DNA of 64,000 bases from Consotaella aegiceratis. Its GTDB lineage: Bacteria > Pseudomonadota > Alphaproteobacteria > Rhizobiales > Rhizobiaceae. Positions 8,321 through 18,091 of the stretch are shown in pieces (within the stretch, counting starts at the first letter, position 1; every line of letters starts with the position of its first letter). Under the pieces are notes generated by a model that was not told the origin of the DNA, did not search any database, and saw nothing but the letters and a program-made list of their open reading frames with translations. The translations under genes and the position numbers were made by a program. The DNA lies in contig NZ_JAZHFT010000013.1 in assembly GCF_036541425.1 (NCBI RefSeq), positions 40,065 to 104,064 on the forward strand, read 5' to 3'.

Positions 8321-9643
8321 ATGACCAGAATCGATCGCGTCGGCTTCGCCGCCGAACTTGACGCCCATCAGGAACGACATGGACCGGTGACGATCGGCCT
8401 GGCCGGGGCGGGACAGATGGGCACCGACATCGTCGTCCAGGTGGCGCTGATGACGGGGCTGCGGGTGGGCGCCATCGCCGCCCGCCGTCCGACGCGTCCG
8501 CGCGAGGCGATTGCCATGGCCGGCTATCCCGACGATCACGGGGTGCTGGCGACCAGGGCCGCCGACATCGACAGCGCCATCGAGGCGGGGCGCATCGCCA
8601 TCACCGACGACCTGGAGGAGATGTGCAAGGCTGGCCGGATCGACGTGGTGGTCGACGCCACCGGAAGCCCCAATCTCGGCACCGAGCTGGCGCTGACCGC
8701 CATCGCCAACGGCAAGCACATCGTCATGCTGAACGTCGAGGCCGATATCACGGTGGGCCGCTGGCTCGCGGCCGCGGCCCGAAAGGCGGGCGTCGTCTAT
8801 ACTGGTTCGGCCGGCGACGAGCCGGCGTCGACCCTGGAGCTGATCGGCTTCGCCCAGGCTCTCGGCATGGAGATCGTCGCGGCCGGCAAGGGCAAGAACA
8901 ACCCGCTGCGCTTCGATGCCGTCCCCGAGGAATACGAGGTCGAGGCACGCGAGCGCAACATGAACCCGCGCATGCTGGTGGAGTTCATCGACGGCTCGAA
9001 GACCATGGTGGAGATGACGGCGATCGCCAACTGCACCGGTCTCGTGCCCGACAAACCCGGCATGCACGGGCCTGAGGTGACGCGCGAGACGCTCGCGCAG
9101 GTTCTATGCAGCCAGGAGGATGGCGGCATCCTGTCTGCGCCGGGGCGCGTCGACTACACCATCGGCGGCGGTATCGCGCCGGGCGTGTTCTGTATCGTCA
9201 AGCCGCGCCATCCGCGCGCCATCGAGCGCATCGCCGATCTGAAGGTCGGGCCCGGGCCGTGCTTCAGCCTGATCCGGCCGTTCCACCTCACCAGCCTGGA
9301 GACGCCGCTGTCGGCGGTGCGCGCTGTCCTCTACGGACGACCGGACATGCAACCGGTCGACCGGCCGGTGGCCGAATGCGGCGCGCTCGCCAAGCGACGG
9401 CTCGAGCGGGGCGAGACGCTGGGCCGGATCGGCATGGCGGACTATCGTGGGTTCGCCATGACCTGGCCCGGAGCGAGGGAAGGCCGGGCGCTGCCGCTCG
9501 GCTTGGCCGAAGGCTCGCGCGTGACCCGACCCGTCGCCGCCGGCGAATTGCTGACTTATGCGAATTGCGAACCGGACGAGAGCTTCGCCGTCACGCGCAT
9601 CCGCCGGCAGTTGGACGAGGCAGACCGAGCGTTCTCGGTCTGA
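8321..9643 (+). CDS. Homoserine-dehydrogenase-like NAD(P) oxidoreductase with C-terminal SAF domain
   Basis: A protein of 440 residues. The N-terminal half is a Rossmann domain (TIGLAGAGQMGTDIVVQVAL from about residue 23; VVVDATGSP near 110). The middle is the catalytic region (GDEPASTLELIGFAQALGME, GKGKNNPLRFDA). The last 80 residues resemble an SAF domain (VAECGALAKRRLERGETLG to RPVAAGELLTYANCE). Proteins of this build are often misnamed FlgA because of the SAF part and occur in acid-sugar or polyol catabolism. The start has AAAGGA upstream. It is convergent with the MarR gene and has no obvious operon partner. Substrate unknown. Confidence 0.7.
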   Translation: MTRIDRVGFAAELDAHQERHGPVTIGLAGAGQMGTDIVVQVALMTGLRVGAIAARRPTRPREAIAMAGYPDDHGVLATRAADIDSAIEAGRIAITDDLEEMCKAGRIDVVVDATGSPNLGTELALTAIANGKHIVMLNVEADITVGRWLAAAARKAGVVYTGSAGDEPASTLELIGFAQALGMEIVAAGKGKNNPLRFDAVPEEYEVEARERNMNPRMLVEFIDGSKTMVEMTAIANCTGLVPDKPGMHGPEVTRETLAQVLCSQEDGGILSAPGRVDYTIGGGIAPGVFCIVKPRHPRAIERIADLKVGPGPCFSLIRPFHLTSLETPLSAVRAVLYGRPDMQPVDRPVAECGALAKRRLERGETLGRIGMADYRGFAMTWPGAREGRALPLGLAEGSRVTRPVAAGELLTYANCEPDESFAVTRIRRQLDEADRAFSV

Positions 9644-9677
9644 TCAGCGCGCCAGGCGGCTTTCCGATCGATTTTGG

Positions 9678-10127
9678 TTATGCTTGCGGAGCGTCGCCGC
9701 TGTCGATGGTGGCGCGGATCGCCAACTCGATCCCGCGCACCAACGCCTGGCGCTCGGACGGGTCGAGGACTTCCAGGGCCGAGGCGACCGCGTGCAGAGG
9801 ATCTTCGGCCAAAACCTCGCGGCCGGCATCCGTAAGGTCCAATTGCTCGGCGCGGCCGCGACCGATCGTTCCCGCCTTTTTCACCAATCCCTTGGAAATC
9901 AAGGTGCGGACCGTTCGCGCAACGGCGCCGGACGCCAGTCCCTGAAACCGTGCGAGATCGATCGCCGTGCGGGAATGGGGTGGTGCGGATTCCAGATAGC
10001 GCAGGGCTGCCCACTGCGCCGGAAACAGATCCGCTGCATACCCTTGCGAGTGAATTCTTCGTGCCAACTGTTCCATCAGGCTGGCAAGCGCGGAGACGGA
10101 TGTCGGTTCGTCGTTCAACGGTTCCAT
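9678..10127 (-). CDS. MarR-family transcriptional regulator
   Basis: A winged-helix regulator of about 149 residues, usually a dimer responding to a small ligand. The DNA-binding region runs from FPAQWAALRYLES through TAIDLARFQGLASGAVARTVRTLISKGLVKK, with the wing GRGRAEQLDLTDAGREVL. The chosen start is the ATG at 10127; a TTG at 10151 would add eight residues. Its target may include itself: a perfect palindrome TGAAAT-A-ATTTCA lies at 10271-10283 in the AT-rich upstream region. It is convergent with the SAF-domain oxidoreductase gene. Confidence 0.8.
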   Translation of the reverse strand: MEPLNDEPTSVSALASLMEQLARRIHSQGYAADLFPAQWAALRYLESAPPHSRTAIDLARFQGLASGAVARTVRTLISKGLVKKAGTIGRGRAEQLDLTDAGREVLAEDPLHAVASALEVLDPSERQALVRGIELAIRATIDSGDAPQA

Positions 10128-10616
10128 TCCTGAAATTGCTAAGTATGCCAAACAAACAATAGCAAAGGCCTTGGTGTTTCGGCATCAGTTTCAAATCATC
10201 GCGAGCTTCCTAACTGAAAGTCCTATCACCTGCAAAGAAAGAATCTCCTTAAACCGCGGCAATCTTTCAATGAAATAATTTCATTTCTTGGAAGGACTCA
10301 CGCGAGTTCGTAAAAAAATGCAATCTTTAGGTGTCGATTTGTAAGCTTGCTAAAGAATATATCGGGCGTTCGGCAAGTCAGGTCGACAACATCAAAGCAC
10401 AGTGCATCTGATTACAGACGCACGGCGCGGCAAGGCCTGGAGTTATTCGGCGTTTGGCCATCTATCGGAAGGGAATGGCGTCATGGCAGTCGGATATGCG
10501 CTCCGGTCCCGCCAAGCAGTAGCGGCACTTCGTGTCATCATATTTCGTTAGCCGGAAGACAATGTGCCGAGACGTGCGGCTCATTCGGACGGTCGATCGG
10601 CGCCCGGAACGTTCGT
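10128..10616. other. 489-bp intergenic region, AT-rich in its first half
   Basis: No coding sequence is supported. Bases about 10190-10370 are clearly richer in A and T than the surroundings and include the palindrome at 10271-10283. The rest (10380-10616) is GC-rich and featureless to me. It separates the MarR start from the 3' end of the ABC importer operon. Confidence 0.5.
10271..10283. promoter_or_regulatory. Palindrome, candidate MarR operator
   Basis: TGAAATAATTTCA is a perfect 13-bp inverted repeat 144 bp upstream of the MarR start, in AT-rich DNA. MarR proteins commonly bind palindromes of this size near their own gene; binding here is inference. Confidence 0.35.
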
Positions 10617-11437
<821 letters not shown>

Positions 11438-11441
<4 letters not shown>

Positions 11442-12433
11442 GCCCCTTGGTCCTGCTCGCCCGCGCGCAGGCAGCGCACGCCGCGCCCGTCGCTCAACTC
11501 TCGCCAGGCCGGTTCGCCGTCGTCGCAGGCCGCGATCCGACGCGCGCAGCGGTCGGCAAAACGACAGCCGGGCGGCAACGCTGCATAGGCCGGTACAACT
11601 CCGGGGATGGCTGCCAGCCGCGGCCGGGGACGCAGAACCTCGGCCGCCGCGGTGCGGCGGGCCGGCCTCGCGGCGAGGAGGGCCTGCGTATAGGGATTGC
11701 GCGGTGTGCCCAGAATCTCCGCTGTCGCGCCGTCCTCGAAGCGCGTGCCGGCATACATGACGAGCGTTCGCCGCGTCGCCCGCGCGATCACGCCGAGGTC
11801 ATGGCTCACCAGGATCAGCGCCATCCCCAAGTCAGCGACCAGTTCGGCGAGGATGTCGAGGATTTCGGCCTGCACGGTGGTATCGAGCGCCGTGGTCGGC
11901 TCGTCGGCGATCAACAGCGCCGGATTTCGGGCGAGTGCGATGGCGATCATCACCCGTTGGCGCTGGCCGCCCGACAGTTCGTGCGGATAGGAAGCCATGC
12001 GCTGCCTGGCGTCGGTGATGCGAACGCGATCGAGCAGGTTCAGCGCTCGCTCGCGCGCCGCTTCGCGGTCCATCCCGCCCAGGCGCAGGCCCTCGGCGAT
12101 CTGATCGCCGACGCGCATGGACGGGTTAAGCGCCGTCATCGGCTCCTGAAAGATCATGGCGATGCGGCTGCCGCGCAGTTGGCAATAGGCGTCCTCGTCG
12201 CGGCCGACCAGCTCTTCGCCGTCGAAGCGGATGCTGCCCGACACCTGCGCTCCGCCGGGGAGCAGTCCAATCAGCGCCAGGGCGAGCAGCGACTTGCCGG
12301 ACCCGGACTCGCCGACCACCCCCAGCGTCTCGCCGGCTTCGAGATCGAAGGCCATGTCGGCGACGATCGGCATCCGCCCTTGCCCGTCGTCGAGCACGAT
12401 CGACAGGTCGCGGATGGCCAGCAGCGGGCTCAC
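11438..12433 (-). CDS. Oligopeptide/nickel-type ABC importer, ATP-binding subunit (DppD/OppD-like)
   Basis: The partner ATPase, 331 residues. It carries Walker A (GESGSGKSLLALAL), the signature LSGGQRQRVMIAIAL, Walker B (ALLIADEPTTALD) and SHDLGVIA. The C-terminal extension contains CRFADRCARRIAACD, part of the cysteine-rich oligopeptide-transporter domain (oligo_HPY) that in some members binds an Fe-S cluster; three cysteines of the set are visible here and one more in RCLRAG. It starts with GTG at 12433 and overlaps the permease stop by GTGA. Confidence 0.9.
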
Positions 12434-13305
12434 GCGCCGAGGCTCCGGCGCGGATCGAAGAGGTCGCGCAAGGCATCGCCGAGCAGATTGAGCCCGAGCA
12501 CCGCGAGGGCGATGGTCATTCCGGGCGCGATTGCGATCCAGGGCGCAAGGCCGAAATAGGTCTGCGAATCCGCCAGCATGCGCCCCCAGCTCGGCGACGG
12601 CGGCGGCAGGCCGAGGCCGAGAAAGCTCAGGCCCGCCTCGGTGAGGATCGCCAGTCCGAGTTGGAGCGTCGCCTGCACGACGATCTCGCCGCCCATGTTG
12701 GGCAGAACATGCTCCAGCGCGATGCGCATCGTTCCTTTGCCGGCGCTGCGAGCGGCCAGGACGTAGTCGCGGGTCAGGATGCGCCGGGCGGTGCCTCGTG
12801 CCAGACGGGCGAAAACCGGCACCATGAAGACGGCGATGGCGGTCACCGCCGTCGCCAAACCGGAGCCCAGGGCTGCGCCCAGCATCATCGCCGAGACGAT
12901 CGGCGGAAAGGCGAAGACGACGTCCATCGCTCGCATGACGATCTCGTCGAGCCAGCCGCGCCGCGCCGCGGCCGCAAGACCCAACCCGGTCCCGACGCCG
13001 GCACCCAGCACCACCGCAAGCAAGGCGACGCTCAGCGAATTGCTGGCGCCCGCCATCAGCAGCGAGAGAATATCGCGGCCGAGCTGGTCGGTGCCGAGCA
13101 GGCCGGCCTCCAGCGGCGGCCGCAGCTTCTGGGCGATGTTGATCCGGGTCGGGACGGCCGGCGTCCAGAAGGGCGCGAGGCAGGCGACGGCCAGGAATAC
13201 CGTCATCAGGCCGCCGCCGATCAGCAGCTTCGGCTGGCGCAATGCCATTCGACGGCGTGGCGGCCGGCCGGTTCGGGTTCGCTCGAGCAGCGCCCCCAGC
13301 GTCAT
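12430..13305 (-). CDS. ABC importer permease (DppC/OppC-like)
   Basis: An inner-membrane permease of 291 residues with an N-terminal cytoplasmic segment rich in arginine, a first helix (LLIGGGLMTVFLAVACLAPF), and the BPD_transp_1 domain with GTDQLGRDILSLLM near residue 90 and the EAA loop AARSAGKGTMRIALEHVLPN that contacts the ATPases. GLSFLGLGLPPPSPSWGRML is a family signature. The ATG at 13305 overlaps the stop of the upstream permease gene (ATGA). An open frame continues further upstream but there only shadows the other permease. Confidence 0.9.
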   Translation of the reverse strand: MTLGALLERTRTGRPPRRRMALRQPKLLIGGGLMTVFLAVACLAPFWTPAVPTRINIAQKLRPPLEAGLLGTDQLGRDILSLLMAGASNSLSVALLAVVLGAGVGTGLGLAAAARRGWLDEIVMRAMDVVFAFPPIVSAMMLGAALGSGLATAVTAIAVFMVPVFARLARGTARRILTRDYVLAARSAGKGTMRIALEHVLPNMGGEIVVQATLQLGLAILTEAGLSFLGLGLPPPSPSWGRMLADSQTYFGLAPWIAIAPGMTIALAVLGLNLLGDALRDLFDPRRSLGA

Positions 13306-14249
13306 GGCATCCTCCGCAGTCGCGGATCGAGCGCCAGCTGGAGGAGGTCGACCAGAAAGTTCACCGTGATCACCAGCATGGCGAGCAGCAGCACCACGTC
13401 CTGCATCACCACCAGGTCGCGCTGGGTGAGAGCCTGATAGGCAAGGCGGCCGAGGCCGGGCAGGGTGAAGATGTTTTCCACCAGCACGGCACCGGCGATC
13501 AGGAAGGTGAACTGGAGGCCGAGGATGGTCACCACCGGGGTCAGCGCGTTCGGCACCGCGTGACGCCACAAAGCCTGACGCCGTGTCAGGCCCTTGGCGC
13601 GGGCAGTGCGCACGAAGTCCTCGTTCAGCACCTCCAGAACCGCCGAGCGGGTGACGCGCGTCAGGACGCCCGCCTGCGGCAGGGCCAGCGCGACGGCCGG
13701 CAGGAGCAAGGCTTTCAGACTGCCGCTGAGCCCGTCCGCCCATCCGGGAAAGCCGCCGGAGGGGAGCCATCCGAGTCTGCCGGCGAAGATCAGGATCAGG
13801 ATCAGGCCGATCCAGAAATTCGGAGTGGCGACGCCGAGCTGGGCGAAGATCGACGCGGCCCAGTCGGCGGCGCGGTTCTGGCGCGATGCGGCGAGGATGC
13901 CGAGCGGCAGGGCGATCGCGACGGCCAGGCCGATCGCCATCAGCGCCAAGGGCAGGGTGACTGCCAGCCGATCGAGGACGAGCCCGGCCACCGGCACCCC
14001 ATAGGTGGAGGAAGTGCCCAGATCGCCGGTCAGCGCGCCGCCGATCCAGACCGCGTAGCGCACCGGCAGCGGCCGATCGAGCCCCATCTCGGCCCGTAGC
14101 GCCGCCAACGTGTCCTCGCGCGCCGAAGTGCCGAGTTGCACCGCCGCCGGATCGCCGGGCAGCACGTTCATCACCAGGAAGACGATGATCGAGACGGCGG
14201 CAAGGGTCGCGGCGAGACTGGCAAGACGTTTGAGAATGGCGATCGGCAT
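13302..14249 (-). CDS. ABC importer permease (DppB/OppB-like)
   Basis: The other permease, 315 residues with six predicted membrane helices. The first helix AAVSIIVFLVMNVLPGDPAA, the LRAEMGLDRPLPVRY segment, WLPSGG, and the EAA loop RTARAKGLTRRQALWRHAVP are all typical of DppB. The ATG at 14249 is directly preceded by an in-frame GTG at 14252, so the exact start is ambiguous by one residue; no clear ribosome site is visible. It lies about 50 bp downstream of the binding-protein gene. Confidence 0.9.
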   Translation of the reverse strand: MPIAILKRLASLAATLAAVSIIVFLVMNVLPGDPAAVQLGTSAREDTLAALRAEMGLDRPLPVRYAVWIGGALTGDLGTSSTYGVPVAGLVLDRLAVTLPLALMAIGLAVAIALPLGILAASRQNRAADWAASIFAQLGVATPNFWIGLILILIFAGRLGWLPSGGFPGWADGLSGSLKALLLPAVALALPQAGVLTRVTRSAVLEVLNEDFVRTARAKGLTRRQALWRHAVPNALTPVVTILGLQFTFLIAGAVLVENIFTLPGLGRLAYQALTQRDLVVMQDVVLLLAMLVITVNFLVDLLQLALDPRLRRMP

Positions 14250-14300
14250 CACGCCCGAGCCCGCTTCGTCATGCGATGGTCGGGCGCGGAGCGCCCGGAA

Positions 14301-15833
14301 CTACTCTTCCCAGCGGACATCCGTGAGGTCGTTGGAGGGGATCGGTTCATTGTCCCAGAGGCCGGAAAGATGGATGTTCCATACGCCCAGCTTCGGCATG
14401 ACGAAAAGATAGAGAGCCGGCACGTCGCGAGCCAGCATCATCTGCGCCTCGCCATAGAGCTCGAACCGCTTTTCCTCGTCCGTCGCCTGTTCGGCCGCCG
14501 CGATGGTCTCGTCGAACTTGGGATTGTCGTAGCCGAAATAATAGTCCTTGCGGGCATAGATCCCGATGTCCAACGGCTCGGCATGGGCGACGATCGTCAT
14601 GTCGAAATCGTGCCCGGTGAACACCTGGTCGATCCAGGTCGCCGGAAACTCTGTGGGAACGATATCGAGCGTCACGCCGATCTCGGCGAACAGCGCCTGC
14701 AGGATCTCCGAGGAGCGGGTGGCATAGCTCATCTGCGGCGTCTTGATGGACAGGGTCAGGCCATCGCCGTAGCCCGCCTCTTGCAGCAGAGCGCGCGCCT
14801 TGTCCGGGTCGTAGGGATAGACGCCGGTGGCGTCGACATAGCCGGGATCGTTGGGCGTGAAATGGCTGCCGATCGGCTGGCCGTAGCCCGACCATGCTCC
14901 CTCGATGACGGTGGCACGGTCGACCGCCATCATCAGCGCCTGGCGCACCTTGGGATTGTCGAAGGGCGCCTTGCGCAGGTTCATGCCGGCCACGACCTTG
15001 AGCTCGGTGTCGCCCGCGACCGCCTTGAGTTTCGGATCGCCCTCGAAGCTGCCGAAGAGTTCCGGCGCGCCGAATTCCGGAAAGGCGTCGACGTCACCGC
15101 TGCGGATGGCCGCCGCCTGGGCCTGCGGATCGCTGATGAAGCGGAAACTGGCGGAGGCGAGCGCCGGCATGTCCTCGCCGTTCCAATAGTCGTCGTTCCG
15201 TACGATCTCGAGGCGATCGCCCTGCCGCCAATCGGCGAACTTGAAAGGCCCCGTGCCGATTGGATCGGTCTTGTTGGTATCGGCCGACTGCGGCTCGACC
15301 ATGACGGAGGCCGGCCAGCCGAGCCAGTAGAGCAGGTTGCCGGCGGGCTCCGTCAGGTGGACGACCAGGGTCCGCGGATCGGCCGCTTCGACGCGGTCGA
15401 TCACGCTGAAGAACTGCTTTTGCGGGTTGGTCGACCGGTCGCCGCGAGCGCGATCCAGCGTAAACTTGGCGGTCGACGCGTCGAAAGGCTGGCCGTTGTG
15501 GAAGGTGACGCCGGAGCGCAACTGGAACGTATAGGTCTTTCCGTCGTCGGAAATCGTCCAGCCGCTGGCGAGCTGCGGCTGAACCTTGCCGTCGCGGTCG
15601 ATGCGCGTCAGGCCTTCGAAGATGTTCTGCCAGGTCACCTGGCCGATGGCGGCCGGAGCGGCGATCGTCGGATCGAGGCCCGTCGGCTCGATTCCCATGC
15701 CGATGACGACGCTGTCCTTGGCGGCTCGGGCGTCGGGCATTCCGGCAAAGGCGGCGATCAATCCAAACCCGGCGGCTGCGATCCACTGGCGCAGGTGGTA
15801 GCCGCTCCGGCGCGGTCCCCGTGCGTTTCGCAT
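14301..15833 (-). CDS. ABC importer periplasmic binding protein, solute-binding family 5
   Basis: The ligand-capturing subunit, 510 residues. An N-terminal signal peptide (basic start, hydrophobic AAAGFGLIAAFAGMP, cleavage near ARA-AKD at about residue 38) sends it to the periplasm. Family landmarks are GLDPTIAAPA, LASGWTISDDGKTYTFQLRS, VTFHNGQPFDA and GTGPFKFADWRQGDRLEIVRN. This family imports peptides, nickel complexes, glutathione or opine-like compounds. The tandem ATPases fit any of these; nothing sequence-specific picks one. GAGGAG eight bases before the ATG supports the start. It is the first gene of the operon. Confidence 0.9.
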   Translation of the reverse strand: MRNARGPRRSGYHLRQWIAAAGFGLIAAFAGMPDARAAKDSVVIGMGIEPTGLDPTIAAPAAIGQVTWQNIFEGLTRIDRDGKVQPQLASGWTISDDGKTYTFQLRSGVTFHNGQPFDASTAKFTLDRARGDRSTNPQKQFFSVIDRVEAADPRTLVVHLTEPAGNLLYWLGWPASVMVEPQSADTNKTDPIGTGPFKFADWRQGDRLEIVRNDDYWNGEDMPALASASFRFISDPQAQAAAIRSGDVDAFPEFGAPELFGSFEGDPKLKAVAGDTELKVVAGMNLRKAPFDNPKVRQALMMAVDRATVIEGAWSGYGQPIGSHFTPNDPGYVDATGVYPYDPDKARALLQEAGYGDGLTLSIKTPQMSYATRSSEILQALFAEIGVTLDIVPTEFPATWIDQVFTGHDFDMTIVAHAEPLDIGIYARKDYYFGYDNPKFDETIAAAEQATDEEKRFELYGEAQMMLARDVPALYLFVMPKLGVWNIHLSGLWDNEPIPSNDLTDVRWEE

Positions 15834-15980
15834 TGTGCGTCTCCTCTGCGGCCGCAGCCGCTACGCTCGCTCGATCTCCCGGGGACGTGTCTGCCACAGG
15901 CCGTGTGCGGCGCGCAACAGACCGCTGCGTGCCGTGGATCGACGAGGCGCAGAGATAAGAGATATTTGCCCTGGAGCCGG

Positions 15981-16820
15981 CTAGGATGCGCCGTCGTCGC
16001 GTTCCGGCTCGACCATGCCGCGGGTTTCCAGCCAGCGCGCGCAGAGCCACCAGGCCAGCGCCCAGATCGCCCCCATGGTCCAGCCGGCAGCCACGTCGGT
16101 CGGCCAATGCACGCCGAGATACACGCGGCTGGCGCCGACCAACACGGCCAACAGGATGGCGACGCCGATCAGGTAGGCCTTAACCTTTCGGTTTGGCTCG
16201 ACACGGGCCACCAGCGCGGCAAGGGTCAGATAGACGACTGCCGACATCATCGAATGGTTGCTGGGAAAGCTGGCCGTATAGACGACGGCTTCATGCGGTA
16301 CGAGATCGGGACGCGGCCGGTCGAAGCCCCGCTTGAGGAGATTGCCGACCAGATAGCCACTGCCGGTGGACAGCAGCACCAGCCACATCGACCGTCGATT
16401 GCCACGCATCCAGAGCCATCCGGCAACGGCTAAAGTTAGGAATGACAGCACACCCACGCCCCCCAGGGCGGTGAAGTCGCGAGCCGTTTCCTCGAACCAC
16501 GGCGGCCCGATCGGATCGCCGAGATCGACGGGGTTGCGAAGCGCCGTCAAGATCATCGCGTCGAAGCCGTGAGTGTCGCCTTCCAGCACCTCGCCGGCGA
16601 GATTGACGAAGCCCCAAAGGCCCGCCGCCAGGATCACCAGGACGATGAGCGTAGGCACCTCGACCCGCTGCGTGACCTGCGCGACCGCCTTGCCGCCGAG
16701 GGCCTTTCCGACCGCGAGATTCCTGCGCCAATGGCGCCGTTGTTCCGATATCGACATGAAATGAAGGATGTGCTGGGCGAGTGCGGAGAAGAAGACCTGG
16801 GCCTCCGCCTCCGATGCCAT
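15981..16820 (-). CDS. PAP2-family membrane phosphatase
   Basis: An integral-membrane phosphatase of 279 residues (258 if translation begins at the internal ATG at 16757). The three catalytic motifs are complete: KRGFDRPRP, PSNHSMMSA and SRVYLGVHWPTDV, corresponding to KX6RP, PSGH and SRX5HX3D. Six helices surround them. Substrates in this family are phosphatidic acid, undecaprenyl pyrophosphate or lipid A phosphate; which applies is open. A small gene with a good ribosome site ends 28 bp upstream on the same strand, so the two may be one transcript. Confidence 0.88.
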   Translation of the reverse strand: MASEAEAQVFFSALAQHILHFMSISEQRRHWRRNLAVGKALGGKAVAQVTQRVEVPTLIVLVILAAGLWGFVNLAGEVLEGDTHGFDAMILTALRNPVDLGDPIGPPWFEETARDFTALGGVGVLSFLTLAVAGWLWMRGNRRSMWLVLLSTGSGYLVGNLLKRGFDRPRPDLVPHEAVVYTASFPSNHSMMSAVVYLTLAALVARVEPNRKVKAYLIGVAILLAVLVGASRVYLGVHWPTDVAAGWTMGAIWALAWWLCARWLETRGMVEPERDDGAS

Positions 16821-16847
16821 GAGATGGATGGACGAGGGGTTGGTGGC

Positions 16848-17024
16848 TCAGCCGGCGCCGCCGTCGGCATCGCCGCCGTGCTTCACGTCGGGCAGCGTGC
16901 CGGCTCCGGGCGTCGCATCCTCATTGGTCAGCTCGGGTTTGGCGTGCGGACCTTCGGGCGGCGCGTCGGACATCTTAGCAGGCTTCCGGCCCTCCGGGCG
17001 GTCGTGAGGCTTGCTCGCAGTCAT
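16848..17024 (-). CDS. Small polar protein of unknown function
   Basis: A 58-residue hydrophilic, proline-rich and probably disordered protein (for example GPHAKPELTNEDATPGAGTL). It is supported by GGAG six bases before the ATG at 17024 and by its tight spacing to the PAP2 gene. No domain is recognised. I believe similar short TPGAGTLP-containing proteins occur in rhizobia, but could not check. Confidence 0.45.
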   Translation of the reverse strand: MTASKPHDRPEGRKPAKMSDAPPEGPHAKPELTNEDATPGAGTLPDVKHGGDADGGAG

Positions 17025-17265
17025 TGAGATCTCCATCCAGGCATTCCATGTCATGAACGCCGTGATGCGCCGCGAGTTGCGAAGGATTCCGTGTCGATGG
17101 CGCCGGTCAGTCCGCCGGCTCGGCCTTCGAACATGCCGGGTGGGGCAGCCACGAAGGAGGAGTTCTCGGCTCCGGATCGCGCCCGCAAGACCGCACGATC
17201 CCCAACCTATCCGAGGAAGGCCTTTGCGAAAAGCGATCGCGATCGTCGTCGGGCACGCGGCATCG

Positions 17266-17460
17266 TCAGGCAGCAGGTCCTGCTCCGATCAACTGATCAT
17301 CGGCAAGATCGAACATGTAGCGAATTTCTTCGACCGAAAACCCGGCCTCAAGGGCCAATTTCACGTCTTCACCCAAGGCCACCTTGGGCGCGAACCTGAG
17401 AATCTGCCGGCGCTCATCCCACCGTGCGGGGTCATCGTTGCGTGTCGTGTCGAAAGCCAT
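17266..17460 (-). CDS. Small helical protein of unknown function
   Basis: A 64-residue acidic protein. Residues 27-60 (KVALGEDVKLALEAGFSVEE onward to MFDLADDQLIGA) should form two helices, resembling a small regulator or antitoxin-like fold, but no family is recognised. GGAGA five bases before the ATG supports the start. Stand-alone gene. Confidence 0.5.
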   Translation of the reverse strand: MAFDTTRNDDPARWDERRQILRFAPKVALGEDVKLALEAGFSVEEIRYMFDLADDQLIGAGPAA

Positions 17461-17687
17461 TGCCGTCTCCTCTCCGTTAGAAACGCAAGACCATCTGACC
17501 AGCCTCTAGAGTGCATTCCCGATGCCTTAAAGTCCACCCGAGAATGGTAAGGCAGGAAAAAGTCCAGGGCGCCAAGGCGACGGTGTGACGGTGCGTTTTC
17601 CGGCTTTTGGCATTAGAAATCTACAATTTCATAAGCTGAACCGATTTGAAACCAGAAGAACCGTTATCGGGATCGTCAGGGAACTTT

Positions 17688-17712
17688 CCGGTAAAAAGTA
17701 GGTTACTACCGG
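17688..17712. repeat. Inverted repeat upstream of the 65-residue protein gene
   Basis: CCGGTA at 17688-17693 and TACCGG at 17707-17712 form a perfect 6-bp inverted repeat with a 13-base spacer, in a 299-bp AT-rich gap (17461-17759). It could be an operator or a weak hairpin. No further feature is seen in the gap. Confidence 0.3.
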
Positions 17713-17759
17713 ATATTCAGCTTTTGTAGCCGGCAATCCAACCGCAACGGACGACCTCG

Positions 17760-17957
17760 ATGGCTCGATTTTTGGATGTGGCGATCGATATCGCTGAGCT
17801 CATGAAGCAATGGCCGGATGCCCGACGGGTGCTGGACCTCAACGAGGAAGCCACGCGGCTGGTGGGACGACATGTGTCGTCCGGCGTACCACTTGAAGCC
17901 GTGGTCGAAGCGTTGCGCAGTGAATGCGCCGCCTCCGGAATCGTGTGTCGCGGCTGA
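17760..17957 (+). CDS. Small protein of unknown function
   Basis: A 65-residue protein with two helices (IAELMKQWPDARRVLDLNEE and VPLEAVVEALRSECAAS). No domain recognised and the ribosome site is weak. Codon use is like that of neighbouring genes, which favours a real gene. Confidence 0.4.
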   Translation: MARFLDVAIDIAELMKQWPDARRVLDLNEEATRLVGRHVSSGVPLEAVVEALRSECAASGIVCRG

Positions 17958-18091
17958 GCCAGGCTGAAGGCTAAGCAGAGTGTCCGCTGGACCTGGCTAT
18001 TGAGAGGGTATCACCGACCGGTCCACGAAAGTGTCGGTAGTAAAACGACAGTCGATCGTCCCCCCGCGTTCCAATATTTGCCATCTCGAGC

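Noticed and set aside
14136..16433. Very long open frame on the plus strand across the ABC importer binding-protein gene and PAP2 gene
   Set aside because: It is antisense to clear genes, has arginine/histidine-rich shadow composition typical of high-GC opposite frames, and no domain.
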